From NCBI GenBank assembly GCA_964606085.1, contig CAZSFD010000143.1:1-7331 (forward strand): DNA of 7,331 nucleotides, written 5' to 3'. A program made the translations under genes and the position numbers. The first letter of the stretch is position 1; the number at the start of each line of letters is the position of its first letter. The notes beneath the pieces were generated by a model that saw nothing but the letters and a program-made list of their open reading frames with translations, was not told the DNA's origin and made no database searches. This DNA is from CAIQJJ01 sp964606085. GTDB taxonomy: Bacteria > Chloroflexota > Anaerolineae > Anaerolineales > UBA4823. Below are positions 1-5,471 of this stretch, in pieces.

Positions 1-719
1 TCGGGGATGTTGGTGGCGCGGCGGTAATCAATGGCGCGCTTGCCCATCCACGATTGGAACACGGCTTTGGTGGCCATTTCCATCTGCTTCAGAACATCCT
101 GGGGGAAGTCGAAGCCAACTTCTTTCTTGAAGACTTCTTTGAAGGTGCCGACCAGGGCTTTCCAGTCGTCGGCGGTCATTTCGGTGTCAAGTTTGTAGCC
201 CTTGCTGGCTTTGTAGGCGGCCATCGGGTGTTCGAAGGCTTCGTCGTCCACATTGAAGACGGTGCAGCCAAACATTTCGATCAGGCGGCGGTACGAATCC
301 CACACGAAGCGGGGGTTGTCGGTCAATTTGATGAAACCTTCCACCACTTCGTCGTTGAGGCCGATGTTGAGGATGGTGTTCATCATGCCGGGCATCGAGA
401 ACTTGGCACCCGAGCGGCAGGAGACGAGCAGCGGGTTCGAGGGATCGCCGAATTTTTTGCCGGCGGCCTTTTCGGTGGCTTCGAGGGCCACGAGCATCTG
501 ATCCCACTGACCTGCGGGGAACTGGTCGCTCTTGCGGTATTCATTGCAGGCTTCGGTGGTGACGGTGAAACCGGGGGGAACCGGCACGCCGGCACGTGTC
601 ATATCGGCCAGGCCAGCGCCCTTGCCGCCCAGCAGGGCGCGCACTTTTTCCCAATCGCCGCCGCAGTAGGCTTCCGCCTGGGCGACTTCTTCAAACAGAT
701 AAACCCATTTTTTCGACAT
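1..719 (-). CDS. ppdK: Pyruvate, phosphate dikinase, N-terminal part (cut by window edge)
   Basis: This gene encodes the enzyme that interconverts pyruvate, ATP and phosphate with phosphoenolpyruvate, AMP and diphosphate in the cytoplasm. It starts at 719 and 239 codons are visible; the family is about 870-900 residues, so only the front of the ATP-grasp nucleotide-binding domain is present and the gene continues beyond position 1. The N-terminus MSKKWVYLFEE is typical. The glycine-rich stretch GGKGAGLADM (about residues 31-40, with K33) and VPVPPGFTVTTEAC (about 45-58) follow. The family hallmark SCRSGAKFSMPGMMNTILN lies at about 100-118, where the arginine and SGA contact nucleotide phosphates. 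An AAGGAG ribosome site (727-732) supports the start. The gene diverges from the plus-strand membrane protein gene. No clear promoter was found. Family identity is very secure; the metabolic direction cannot be told from the sequence. Confidence 0.96.
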   Translation of the reverse strand, partial: MSKKWVYLFEEVAQAEAYCGGDWEKVRALLGGKGAGLADMTRAGVPVPPGFTVTTEACNEYRKSDQFPAGQWDQMLVALEATEKAAGKKFGDPSNPLLVSCRSGAKFSMPGMMNTILNIGLNDEVVEGFIKLTDNPRFVWDSYRRLIEMFGCTVFNVDDEAFEHPMAAYKASKGYKLDTEMTADDWKALVGTFKEVFKKEVGFDFPQDVLKQMEMATKAVFQSWMGKRAIDYRRATNIP

Positions 720-726
720 GTTGTTG

Positions 727-732
727 CTCCTT
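727..732 (-). promoter_or_regulatory. Ribosome binding site of ppdK
   Basis: On the minus strand AAGGAG lies 7 nt upstream of the ATG at 719. It is a full-strength Shine-Dalgarno match and fixes the start of pyruvate, phosphate dikinase. Confidence 0.85.
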
Positions 733-767
733 ACTAACTGATGAAAATGATGACTCTTCTGCCGGTT

Positions 768-834
768 AACGCAAAGACGCGAAGGACGCAAAGCCTGGAA
801 ATGGTTTGCTTTGCATTCTTCGCGTCTCGGCGTT
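768..834. repeat. Imperfect 27-bp inverted repeat with 13-nt loop
   Basis: The left arm (768-794) and right arm (808-834) are complementary at 23 of 27 positions, or 24 if one G-U pair is allowed, and flank a loop at 795-807. The left arm contains ACGCAAAGACGCGAAGGACG, an internally repetitive series of ACGCAAAG-like units. From memory, similar GCAAAGACGCAAAGG-type elements are scattered between genes in many Chloroflexi genomes; this is recall, not a search. The structure starts 48 bp upstream of the ppdK start, so it would lie in its leader or promoter. No T-run follows either arm, so it is not a typical intrinsic terminator. It may be a REP-like or miniature mobile element. Confidence 0.75.
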
Positions 835-1026
835 GAGAAGGACAGTCAAGTCTTTGATGCTCATATCCTGGAAAATCCAAGCCGTAAGTTTACCACAACG
901 GGCAAGTACAATGATCATCAAAGTCAGGTGTTTTCTGTCATCACCCATTTTATTCTGGTGCGGGGCTGGCCCGATTCTTGCATCGAATGGCTTCAGTTAT
1001 CTTGCCGAACCGCCTGCCTAAGTTGG

Positions 1027-1055
1027 TTGCGTGTTTTCATACATTGGTCTAAAAT
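1027..1055 (+). promoter_or_regulatory. Candidate sigma-70-type promoter for the membrane protein gene
   Basis: TTGCGT (1027-1032) and TAAAAT (1050-1055) are separated by 17 nt. The -10 element matches the consensus at 5 of 6 positions and the -35 at 3 of 6. Transcription would start near 1062, giving a leader of about 80 nt that contains the hairpin at 1088-1111. The -35 is weak and no conservation can be checked, so this is tentative. Confidence 0.4.
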
Positions 1056-1087
1056 TAGGTACATCAGGCGGTCAAGCCCGGTTATGT

Positions 1088-1111
1088 CGCAACGGCAATT
1101 CCCCCGTTGCG
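1088..1111 (+). promoter_or_regulatory. Leader hairpin upstream of the membrane protein gene
   Basis: CGCAACGG (1088-1095) and CCGTTGCG (1104-1111) form a perfect 8-bp stem with an 8-nt loop. The stem ends 32 nt before the ATG and leaves the ribosome site free. It has no T-run, so it does not look like an attenuator terminator. It could stabilise the mRNA or be a protein-binding palindrome. Function is unknown. Confidence 0.45.
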
Positions 1112-1128
1112 TGAAAATCCCTAGAAAT

Positions 1129-1134
1129 GGAGAG
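1129..1134 (+). promoter_or_regulatory. Ribosome binding site of the membrane protein gene
   Basis: GGAGAG lies 9 nt before the ATG at 1144, within a purine-rich run. It selects this start over the upstream in-frame ATG at 811. Confidence 0.65.
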
Positions 1135-1143
1135 AAGAAGAGA

Positions 1144-2136
1144 ATGAATAACAATACACTCTCTAAACAGTTGAGAAACCCCACCGTCATTGGGGTCATC
1201 GCTTTTCTGTTTGGCTTGTTTATTGGGCTGGTGCTGTTGGGATGGGGCCTTTTCCCAGTACAGTGGAAGGATGCCGCCCCGTCGCACTTGCATGCTGGCT
1301 GGCAGGAAGATTACCTGCGCGCGGCGATTGATTCTTTCAAGGTAACCGGCAGTGTCCCCGAGGCCAAGCAGCGCTACGATGGCCTGGCTGACGCTGGCGC
1401 GGCAACCTTGCAGCGCATTCAGGCCAACCCCAAGACGCAGGACCCGGCGCTGATCCAGGCGTTTGCGGCAGCCGTCAGCGCACCTGCGGCCCCCGGTGCT
1501 ACGGCAGTTCCAGGCGGTGTGGCGCCCGAGGAGGGCGATGAAGGCGGGGGGTTCCCCTGGCTGCTCCTGCTGGCGGTGATGTGCCTGGTGACGTTGGGTG
1601 TGCTGGCGTTATTGCTCTACTTCCTCACCCGTGGTTCGGGCAGTCCCAAGCCGCGGGCCGCCACGCCGTCCGTCAGCATCCCGAAGACCGAATACGCCCC
1701 CGGTGAAGAACCGATTGCCCAATTCATGGCTACCTATCGTTCTGGTGATGACCTCTTCGATGACTCCTTCAGCATCGACTCACCCCAGGGCGAATTCATG
1801 GGCGAATGCGGTGTGGGCATTTCTGAAACCATTGGCGTTGGCGACCCCAAGAAAGTGGCCGCCTTTGAGGTCTGGCTCTTCGATAAGAATGACATCCAGA
1901 CCGTGACCAAAGTGTTGATGAGCGCTCACACCTTCAACGATGAAGCCATCCGCCAGCGCATGTCGGCCAAAGGCGAGCCATCGCTGGCTGAGATCGGCAG
2001 CGAGGTTATCCTCGAAACCCAGGCGCTGCAACTGGTGGCCCGCGTGGCTGATATGAAGTATGGCGAAGGCGCTTTGCCCGCTGAAAGCTTCTTCGAGCAA
2101 TTCACCATCGAACTGGCGATTTGGAAGCGCGAATAA
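1144..2136 (+). CDS. Hypothetical two-span membrane protein, Chloroflexi-type
   Basis: I do not recognise a named family for this 330-residue protein. A short basic N-terminus precedes a first membrane span at about 14-38. A roughly 100-residue segment follows, with a helical part (about 52-95, including EDYLRAAIDSF and a GDxxxA-like GSVPEAKQRY stretch) and an Ala/Pro/Gly-rich linker (about 112-136). A second span lies at about 138-162, followed by RGSGSPKPR. By the positive-inside rule, both ends are cytoplasmic and residues 40-137 are outside. The C-terminal domain (about 185-330) is acidic and probably folded, with GECGVGISE, FEVWLFDKNDIQTVTKVLMS and a final beta-like TIELAIWKRE. I recall similar proteins annotated as hypothetical in Anaerolineae. 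I see no catalytic motif and no lipobox. The gene stands alone between a divergent and a convergent neighbour and ends in a strong terminator. Confidence 0.85.
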   Translation: MNNNTLSKQLRNPTVIGVIAFLFGLFIGLVLLGWGLFPVQWKDAAPSHLHAGWQEDYLRAAIDSFKVTGSVPEAKQRYDGLADAGAATLQRIQANPKTQDPALIQAFAAAVSAPAAPGATAVPGGVAPEEGDEGGGFPWLLLLAVMCLVTLGVLALLLYFLTRGSGSPKPRAATPSVSIPKTEYAPGEEPIAQFMATYRSGDDLFDDSFSIDSPQGEFMGECGVGISETIGVGDPKKVAAFEVWLFDKNDIQTVTKVLMSAHTFNDEAIRQRMSAKGEPSLAEIGSEVILETQALQLVARVADMKYGEGALPAESFFEQFTIELAIWKRE

Positions 2137-2162
2137 CAGAAGCGCAGATCGGCAAATAAAGC

Positions 2163-2196
2163 AAAAAGGTGGCCGCTCGATAGCGGCCACCTTTTT
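2163..2196. terminator. Bidirectional rho-independent terminator
   Basis: A perfect 10-bp GC-rich stem, GGTGGCCGCT (2168-2177) with AGCGGCCACC (2182-2191), closes a CGAT tetraloop. It is flanked by five A on the left and five T on the right, so it can terminate in both directions. It sits 26 nt after the plus-strand membrane protein stop and 28 nt beyond the convergent greA stop, as expected for a shared terminator. Confidence 0.95.
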
Positions 2197-2224
2197 ATTT
2201 TGTTGCCAGGTTGCGCTTTGGCGG

Positions 2225-2695
2225 CTATTCGATTTTCAAAATCTTAAACGTGATACTTCCACCGGGGGTCTCTACCTGAACCTTTTCACCGACTTTGTGG
2301 CCGATAAGCGCTCGCCCAATGGGTGATTCGTTCGAGATGCGCCCCTTGCGGGGGTCTGCTTCTTTCGAGCCAACCAGGTGATAGGTTTCTGGTTCATCCA
2401 TACCGACTTCCTGGATCGTTATGTGCGCGCCAACCGTCACTTCGTCGGTTTTGGCGGCATTTTCGTCAATGATGATGGCATTGCTGAGGATGTATTTGAG
2501 TTCCTGGATGCGCCCTTCCAGAAAGCCCTGGTCTTCTTTGGCCTTGTGGTAGTCGGCATTTTCAGAAAGGTCTCCCATTTGGATGGCGTCGCGCAGACGA
2601 CGGGCCAGGTCTTCGCGCTGTGGGCCTTCTAATTCGGCCAGTTCGGCTTTTACTTTTTCAGCGCCTTCAGGGGTTAAGTAAGTGGGTTCGGGCAT
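2225..2695 (-). CDS. greA: Transcription elongation factor GreA
   Basis: GreA enters the secondary channel of RNA polymerase and stimulates cleavage of backtracked transcripts, rescuing stalled complexes. The 156-residue product has the usual length. The N-terminal coiled coil (about 1-75) carries the family signature at its tip, GDLSENADYH (41-50); D42 and E45 match the acidic pair that helps position catalytic Mg2+ in E. coli GreA. The C-terminal FKBP-like domain (about 80-156) contains ISNESPIGRALIGHKVGEKV and ends in ITFKILKIE. I chose the ATG at 2695 because AAGGAA (2701-2706) precedes it and MPEPTYLTPEG is a normal GreA start. An earlier in-frame ATG at 2779 would add 28 residues translated from repeat DNA. 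It is the last gene of the minus-strand block and ends at the shared terminator. Confidence 0.97.
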   Translation of the reverse strand: MPEPTYLTPEGAEKVKAELAELEGPQREDLARRLRDAIQMGDLSENADYHKAKEDQGFLEGRIQELKYILSNAIIIDENAAKTDEVTVGAHITIQEVGMDEPETYHLVGSKEADPRKGRISNESPIGRALIGHKVGEKVQVETPGGSITFKILKIE

Positions 2696-2700
2696 TCGAG

Positions 2701-2706
2701 TTCCTT
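2701..2706 (-). promoter_or_regulatory. Ribosome binding site of greA
   Basis: AAGGAA on the minus strand lies 5 nt before the ATG at 2695. It decides this start over the upstream in-frame ATG at 2779. Confidence 0.75.
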
Positions 2707-2719
2707 TTTCGGGGTGAGA

Positions 2720-2796
2720 GTTGAACGTTGGAAGGTTGGTGGTTTGAAGGTTGAAGGTTCGCAATTGGAAAACTTTCAACCTGTAACTTGCAAACC
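2720..2796. repeat. GGTTGAA-type degenerate repeat with inverted-repeat folding
   Basis: Between dgt and greA the plus strand shows a run of related units such as GTTGAACGTTGGAAGGTTGG and GGTTTGAAGGTTGAAGGTT. These are followed by reversed versions: ACTTTCAACC (2772-2781) pairs with 2749-2758 at 9 of 10 positions, and TTGCAAACC (2788-2796) pairs approximately with GGTTTGAA (2741-2748). The composition is strongly asymmetric, T/G against A/C, and unlike the flanking genes. From memory, this AACCTTCAA style of low-complexity spacer is common in Anaerolineae. It has no T-run and so is not a clear terminator. It occupies most of the 109-bp spacer and may insulate greA from the upstream genes. Confidence 0.65.
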
Positions 2797-2804
2797 TGTC
2801 TCCT

Positions 2805-3953
2805 TCACGGCTTCATTTGTGGGTCAAATAAGCGGGTATGTTCCTCAATGGCATAACGGTCGGTCATGCCAGCGATGTGGTCGCACACGGTACGTTCGCG
2901 CCCGCGTTGGGAGATGATCCCCTGAACGTGGGGCGGCAGGATGGCCGGTTCGCTGGTATATGCCTGGAACAGATCGCTGATAATACGCTCGGCCTTGACC
3001 GCCATGCGCATGACGCGGTAATGACGGTACAGGTTGGCATACAAAAAATCTTTGAGCTGACGGTTGCGGCGGTGCATTTCCTCGCTGAAACCGATCACAT
3101 TGTACGGCAGGCTTTGTAACTCTTGCACCGAGCGCACGCCGCTCTGCCGGATGGTCATATCGGTTGTGCGCACCAGGTCGCCCACTTCCAGGCCGATCAG
3201 CTCGCGGATGATGCTGTGACGGGTGAGATCGTCCAATTCGGGGCCGCGCCAGTTGACCTGGCTGGCCAGGATTTCCCACAGCGAGATGCCTCCCAGCATG
3301 GCCGGCGTGATCATGCCCGAACGCAGGCCGTCGTCGAGGTCGTGGGCGGTGTAGGCCATTTCGTCGGCGGCGTTGGCGATCTGCGCCTCCAGGTGACCGC
3401 GTAAATCGGGGTTGTACTCGCTGGCATCCGACACATCATATTCCGATTCGTGCTTGACGATGCCTTCGCGCATTTCCCAGGTCAGGTTCAGGCCGGGGAA
3501 GTTGGGGTAGCGCCGCTCCAACTTGGTCAGGATGCGCAGCGACTGCTTGTTGTGGTCGAAACCGCCGTGGTCTTTCATCAGCCTGGCCAGCGCCACCTCG
3601 CCAGAGTGGCCGAAGGGCGGGTGGCCCAGGTCGTGCGCCAGGCAGATGGCCTCGACCAAATCCTCATTGGCGCCCAGCGCCCGCGCCACCGAGCGGCCAA
3701 TTTGGGCTACCTCCAGGGTGTGCGTCAGCCGGGTGCGGTAGTAATCGCCCTCGTGGTTGATGAAGACCTGGGTTTTGTATTCCAGGCGGCGGAAGGCGGT
3801 GGTATGCAGCACGCGGTCGCGGTCACGCTGGAAGGCGGTGCGCTGTGCCGATTCCATCTCAGGGTAGGCGCGGCCTTTCGTGTCCTGGCTGCGCGAGCCG
3901 TAGGGAGCGAGAAATTGATTTTCAAAGGCTTCGAGTTGTTCACGCGTGTACAT
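2805..3953 (-). CDS. dgt: Deoxyguanosinetriphosphate triphosphohydrolase-like protein (HD domain)
   Basis: Members of this family hydrolyse dNTPs to deoxynucleosides and triphosphate and so trim nucleotide pools; exact substrate and activators vary. The 382-residue protein fits the shorter, type-2 dGTPase-like subgroup rather than the ~500-residue E. coli enzyme. The N-terminal AFQRDRDRVLHTTAFRRLEY (about 40-59) is the standard entry motif, followed by TRLTHTLEVAQ with H78, HDLGHPPFGHSGE with H107-D108, and ANAADEMAYTAHDLDDGL with D197. These supply the metal-binding H...HD...D set, all intact. The C-terminal half is helical and ends RYAIEEHTRLFDPQMKP. The start at 3953 lies 3 bp after the Uma2-family stop, with an AAAAGGG ribosome site (3961-3967) inside the end of that gene, indicating translational coupling. 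It is probably a housekeeping enzyme; a defence role is possible but not shown. Confidence 0.95.
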   Translation of the reverse strand: MYTREQLEAFENQFLAPYGSRSQDTKGRAYPEMESAQRTAFQRDRDRVLHTTAFRRLEYKTQVFINHEGDYYRTRLTHTLEVAQIGRSVARALGANEDLVEAICLAHDLGHPPFGHSGEVALARLMKDHGGFDHNKQSLRILTKLERRYPNFPGLNLTWEMREGIVKHESEYDVSDASEYNPDLRGHLEAQIANAADEMAYTAHDLDDGLRSGMITPAMLGGISLWEILASQVNWRGPELDDLTRHSIIRELIGLEVGDLVRTTDMTIRQSGVRSVQELQSLPYNVIGFSEEMHRRNRQLKDFLYANLYRHYRVMRMAVKAERIISDLFQAYTSEPAILPPHVQGIISQRGRERTVCDHIAGMTDRYAIEEHTRLFDPQMKP

Positions 3954-3956
3954 GGT

Positions 3957-4562
3957 TCAACCCTTTTGCAGAATGTCAGACACGCTGCATTCAAAACCGG
4001 CCAGCAGCACCGAGGCCACCGTTTCGCCGGGTGCAAAGCGCCCCACCAGGCGATATTCGCCCTTCTCCAGTGAAAGCAACTGGATCATGTCGGCGTCGGG
4101 GTCGATCAGCCAGTATTCACGCACACCAAACGTCTCGTAAATGGCCCGTTTCAGTACGTTATCGCGCTCCCACGAACTGGTTGAAACAACTTCCACCACC
4201 AGGTCTGGTACGCCCCGGATGCGATCTTGAATGATGCTGCGGTTTTCGTTGGCGATGAAGAGAATATCCGGCTGCAAGGCGCGGTAGTCGCCCATGATTA
4301 CATCTACCGGGGCGACCATGATTTCGCCCAGGGCATGTTCCTCGACGAAGGCGCTGAGCTGTTTTGCCAGATGAAAACCGACGCGTTGATGACGGGGCGT
4401 TGGGGCAGGGGCCATCGTAATTTCTCCATCCCATAATTCCATCGGTTGGGTCGTTTCGCCAAATTCGGCCAGCATATCGTCGAACGTCCACAATTTTTTT
4501 TCGACGATCGGGACGAAAATTGGCTCGCGTTGGGTTGTCGCTTGGATTTCGGTCAGTACCAT
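3957..4562 (-). CDS. Uma2-family (DUF820) putative endonuclease
   Basis: This 201-residue protein belongs to the Uma2/DUF820 family, which has a PD-(D/E)XK nuclease-like fold and is abundant in cyanobacteria and Chloroflexi. Its natural substrate is unknown. Visible features are MELWDGEITMAPAPTPRHQR (about 41-60), QPDILFI with D99, PDLVVEVVSTSS with E124, then R133-D134 and K138, and GVREYWLIDP (about 146-155). D99, E124 and nearby residues would form the metal site. The C-terminal part ends in a hydrophobic beta segment, as is usual. I chose the ATG at 4562 because GGAGG (4569-4573) precedes it. An in-frame TTG at 4580 overlapping the upstream stop would add six residues and has no comparable ribosome site. 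The gene begins 14 bp after the isopentenyl phosphate kinase stop and is 3 bp before dgt, so it is probably cotranscribed with both. Confidence 0.9.
   Translation of the reverse strand: MVLTEIQATTQREPIFVPIVEKKLWTFDDMLAEFGETTQPMELWDGEITMAPAPTPRHQRVGFHLAKQLSAFVEEHALGEIMVAPVDVIMGDYRALQPDILFIANENRSIIQDRIRGVPDLVVEVVSTSSWERDNVLKRAIYETFGVREYWLIDPDADMIQLLSLEKGEYRLVGRFAPGETVASVLLAGFECSVSDILQKG
3961..3967 (-). promoter_or_regulatory. Ribosome binding site of dgt, inside the upstream gene
   Basis: AAAAGGG on the minus strand lies 7 nt before the dgt ATG and within the last codons of the Uma2-family gene. The placement supports coupled translation of the two genes. Confidence 0.65.
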
Positions 4563-4568
4563 CACACA

Positions 4569-4573
4569 CCTCC
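4569..4573 (-). promoter_or_regulatory. Ribosome binding site of the Uma2-family gene
   Basis: GGAGG on the minus strand lies 6 nt before the ATG at 4562 and overlaps nothing but the 14-bp gap after the upstream stop. It favours this ATG over the TTG at 4580. Confidence 0.75.
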
Positions 4574-4576
4574 GAA

Positions 4577-5377
4577 TCAATTATACCGGATGCACGTGCC
4601 AGGCCGCGCGCCCAATAGCGCCTCGCACAAACTGCCCGGCGTTTCCGCCGAAAAAATCAATACTTCCAGCCCCGGAAGCGCCTGCACCAACGCCAGCATC
4701 TCGCCCACCTTGCTCGCCATGCCGCCGGTGACATCGGTGGCGGCGGAGCCGGCCAGCGAAGGGGCCACTCCGCCCAGGTTGGCGGGCGTAATTTCGGGGA
4801 TCAGCCGCGTGCAGGCGGGGAAATCGGCCCACACGCCCGGCTCGATGCCCGCCAGTAAAACCCGCCGCGGCCTCAGCACACCCGCCAGGTAAACGAACAA
4901 GTCCTCCGTCGAGAGGATCGTGCCGCCGCGGGCTGTGTCGAAGACCACATCGCCCTGGATGACCGGGATCAGCCCGTGGGAGAGGGCGGCCTGTAGCGGG
5001 GCCAGTTGCCAGGTGGCGGGGCGGCCATCGCTGGCGGTGACGCTTGCCAGCGGTGAAAACGCCAGGGCGGGCAGGTTTGCCTGGGCCAGCGCATCCATCA
5101 CCAGCCGGTTGAGGGCGTTGGCCTCCCGCCATACATCCACAAAGCCGCGCCACGCTTGCTCCGTTTGCACGCCCTGGCGTGTGCCATAGCGTTTGGCTGG
5201 CACATGCCCAAATGACCCCGACCCATGCCCGATGACCAGCCTGAGCGTGGGGTCTTGCGCCAGCGCCGCGGCGATCTCACCGGCCAGGCGAGCCAATACA
5301 TCTGCTCGGACGGTGTGGGGGCGGGTTTTGTCGGTGATCAGTGAGCCGCCGAGCTTGAGGAAGACGATATGCGACAT
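4577..5377 (-). CDS. Isopentenyl phosphate kinase
   Basis: This amino-acid-kinase-fold enzyme phosphorylates isopentenyl phosphate with ATP to isopentenyl diphosphate, the last step of the alternative mevalonate pathway. From the ATG at 5377 it is 266 residues, near the usual family length. Motifs in order: FLKLGGSLITDK (6-17, with K8 and GGS); GHGSGSFGH (50-58), where H58 corresponds to the histidine that marks these kinases and contacts the substrate phosphate; QGDVVFD (141-147); STEDLFVYLA (156-165); and the nucleotide-site signature TDVTGGMASKVGEM (214-227). An in-frame ATG at 5431 would add 18 residues (MVIQTTPG...), which look unlike the family. The start at 5377 lacks a clear ribosome site, so the start is less certain than the identity. 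Mevalonate kinase lies upstream. Acetylglutamate or uridylate kinase is excluded by the GSFGH motif. Confidence 0.93.
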   Translation of the reverse strand: MSHIVFLKLGGSLITDKTRPHTVRADVLARLAGEIAAALAQDPTLRLVIGHGSGSFGHVPAKRYGTRQGVQTEQAWRGFVDVWREANALNRLVMDALAQANLPALAFSPLASVTASDGRPATWQLAPLQAALSHGLIPVIQGDVVFDTARGGTILSTEDLFVYLAGVLRPRRVLLAGIEPGVWADFPACTRLIPEITPANLGGVAPSLAGSAATDVTGGMASKVGEMLALVQALPGLEVLIFSAETPGSLCEALLGARPGTCIRYN

Positions 5378-5471
5378 TGGATATTCGTTATTCGGGATAA
5401 TCAAATTGCCGGGTGTTGTCTGGATGACCATAGCGAATGCCTGAATGAAATGACGAAGATCGAATAACGCA
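5378..5471. other. Spacer between mevalonate kinase and isopentenyl phosphate kinase
   Basis: This 94-bp spacer is partly open in the isopentenyl phosphate kinase frame back to an ATG at 5431. It includes ATATTCGTTATTCGGGATAA (5381-5400), and CGTTATTCG (5386-5394) recurs inverted as CGAATAACG (5461-5469). It has no T-run or strong ribosome site. It is either leader DNA or, less likely, an 18-residue extension of the kinase. Confidence 0.5.

Larger units (their letters stand above)
720..1143. other. Divergent intergenic region between ppdK and the membrane protein gene
   Basis: This 424-bp gap separates two divergently transcribed genes. It holds the ppdK ribosome site, a large imperfect inverted repeat (768-834), about 190 bp (835-1026) in which I recognise nothing, a promoter-like pair (1027-1055), a leader hairpin (1088-1111) and the ribosome site of the plus-strand gene. 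The plus-strand frame of the membrane protein is open back to 811. That extension overlaps the inverted repeat, ignores a good internal start and reads like nothing known, so I treat the region as non-coding. Confidence 0.75.

Noticed and set aside
54..737. A 227-codon plus-strand open frame.
   Set aside because: It lies antisense to ppdK, whose translation is unmistakable; its His/Gly/Phe-rich composition is the usual mirror of a GC-rich gene.
811..1143. An in-frame N-terminal extension of the membrane protein back to an ATG at 811.
   Set aside because: It overlaps the inverted repeat, the extra 111 residues are rich in Cys, Trp, Arg and Ser with no recognisable domain, and a ribosome site and membrane-protein-like N-terminus mark 1144.
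2696..2779. A 28-residue N-terminal extension of GreA.
   Set aside because: It is translated from the GGTTGAA repeat; the ATG at 2695 has its own ribosome site and the normal GreA length.
2720..2796. A CRISPR array or tandem repeat locus before greA.
   Set aside because: The units are short, degenerate and contiguous, with no uniform spacers and no cas genes nearby.
3450..4073. A 207-codon plus-strand open frame.
   Set aside because: It is antisense to dgt and the end of the Uma2-family gene and has no ribosome site or recognisable domain.
2805..4562. A new anti-phage system made of the Uma2-family protein and the dGTPase-like enzyme.
   Set aside because: The neighbours are core metabolism and transcription genes and nothing else suggests a defence island; kept only as a low-interest finding.
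4563..4580. A TTG start for the Uma2-family gene overlapping the upstream stop codon.
   Set aside because: The ATG at 4562 is preceded by GGAGG at good spacing, while the TTG has no comparable site.
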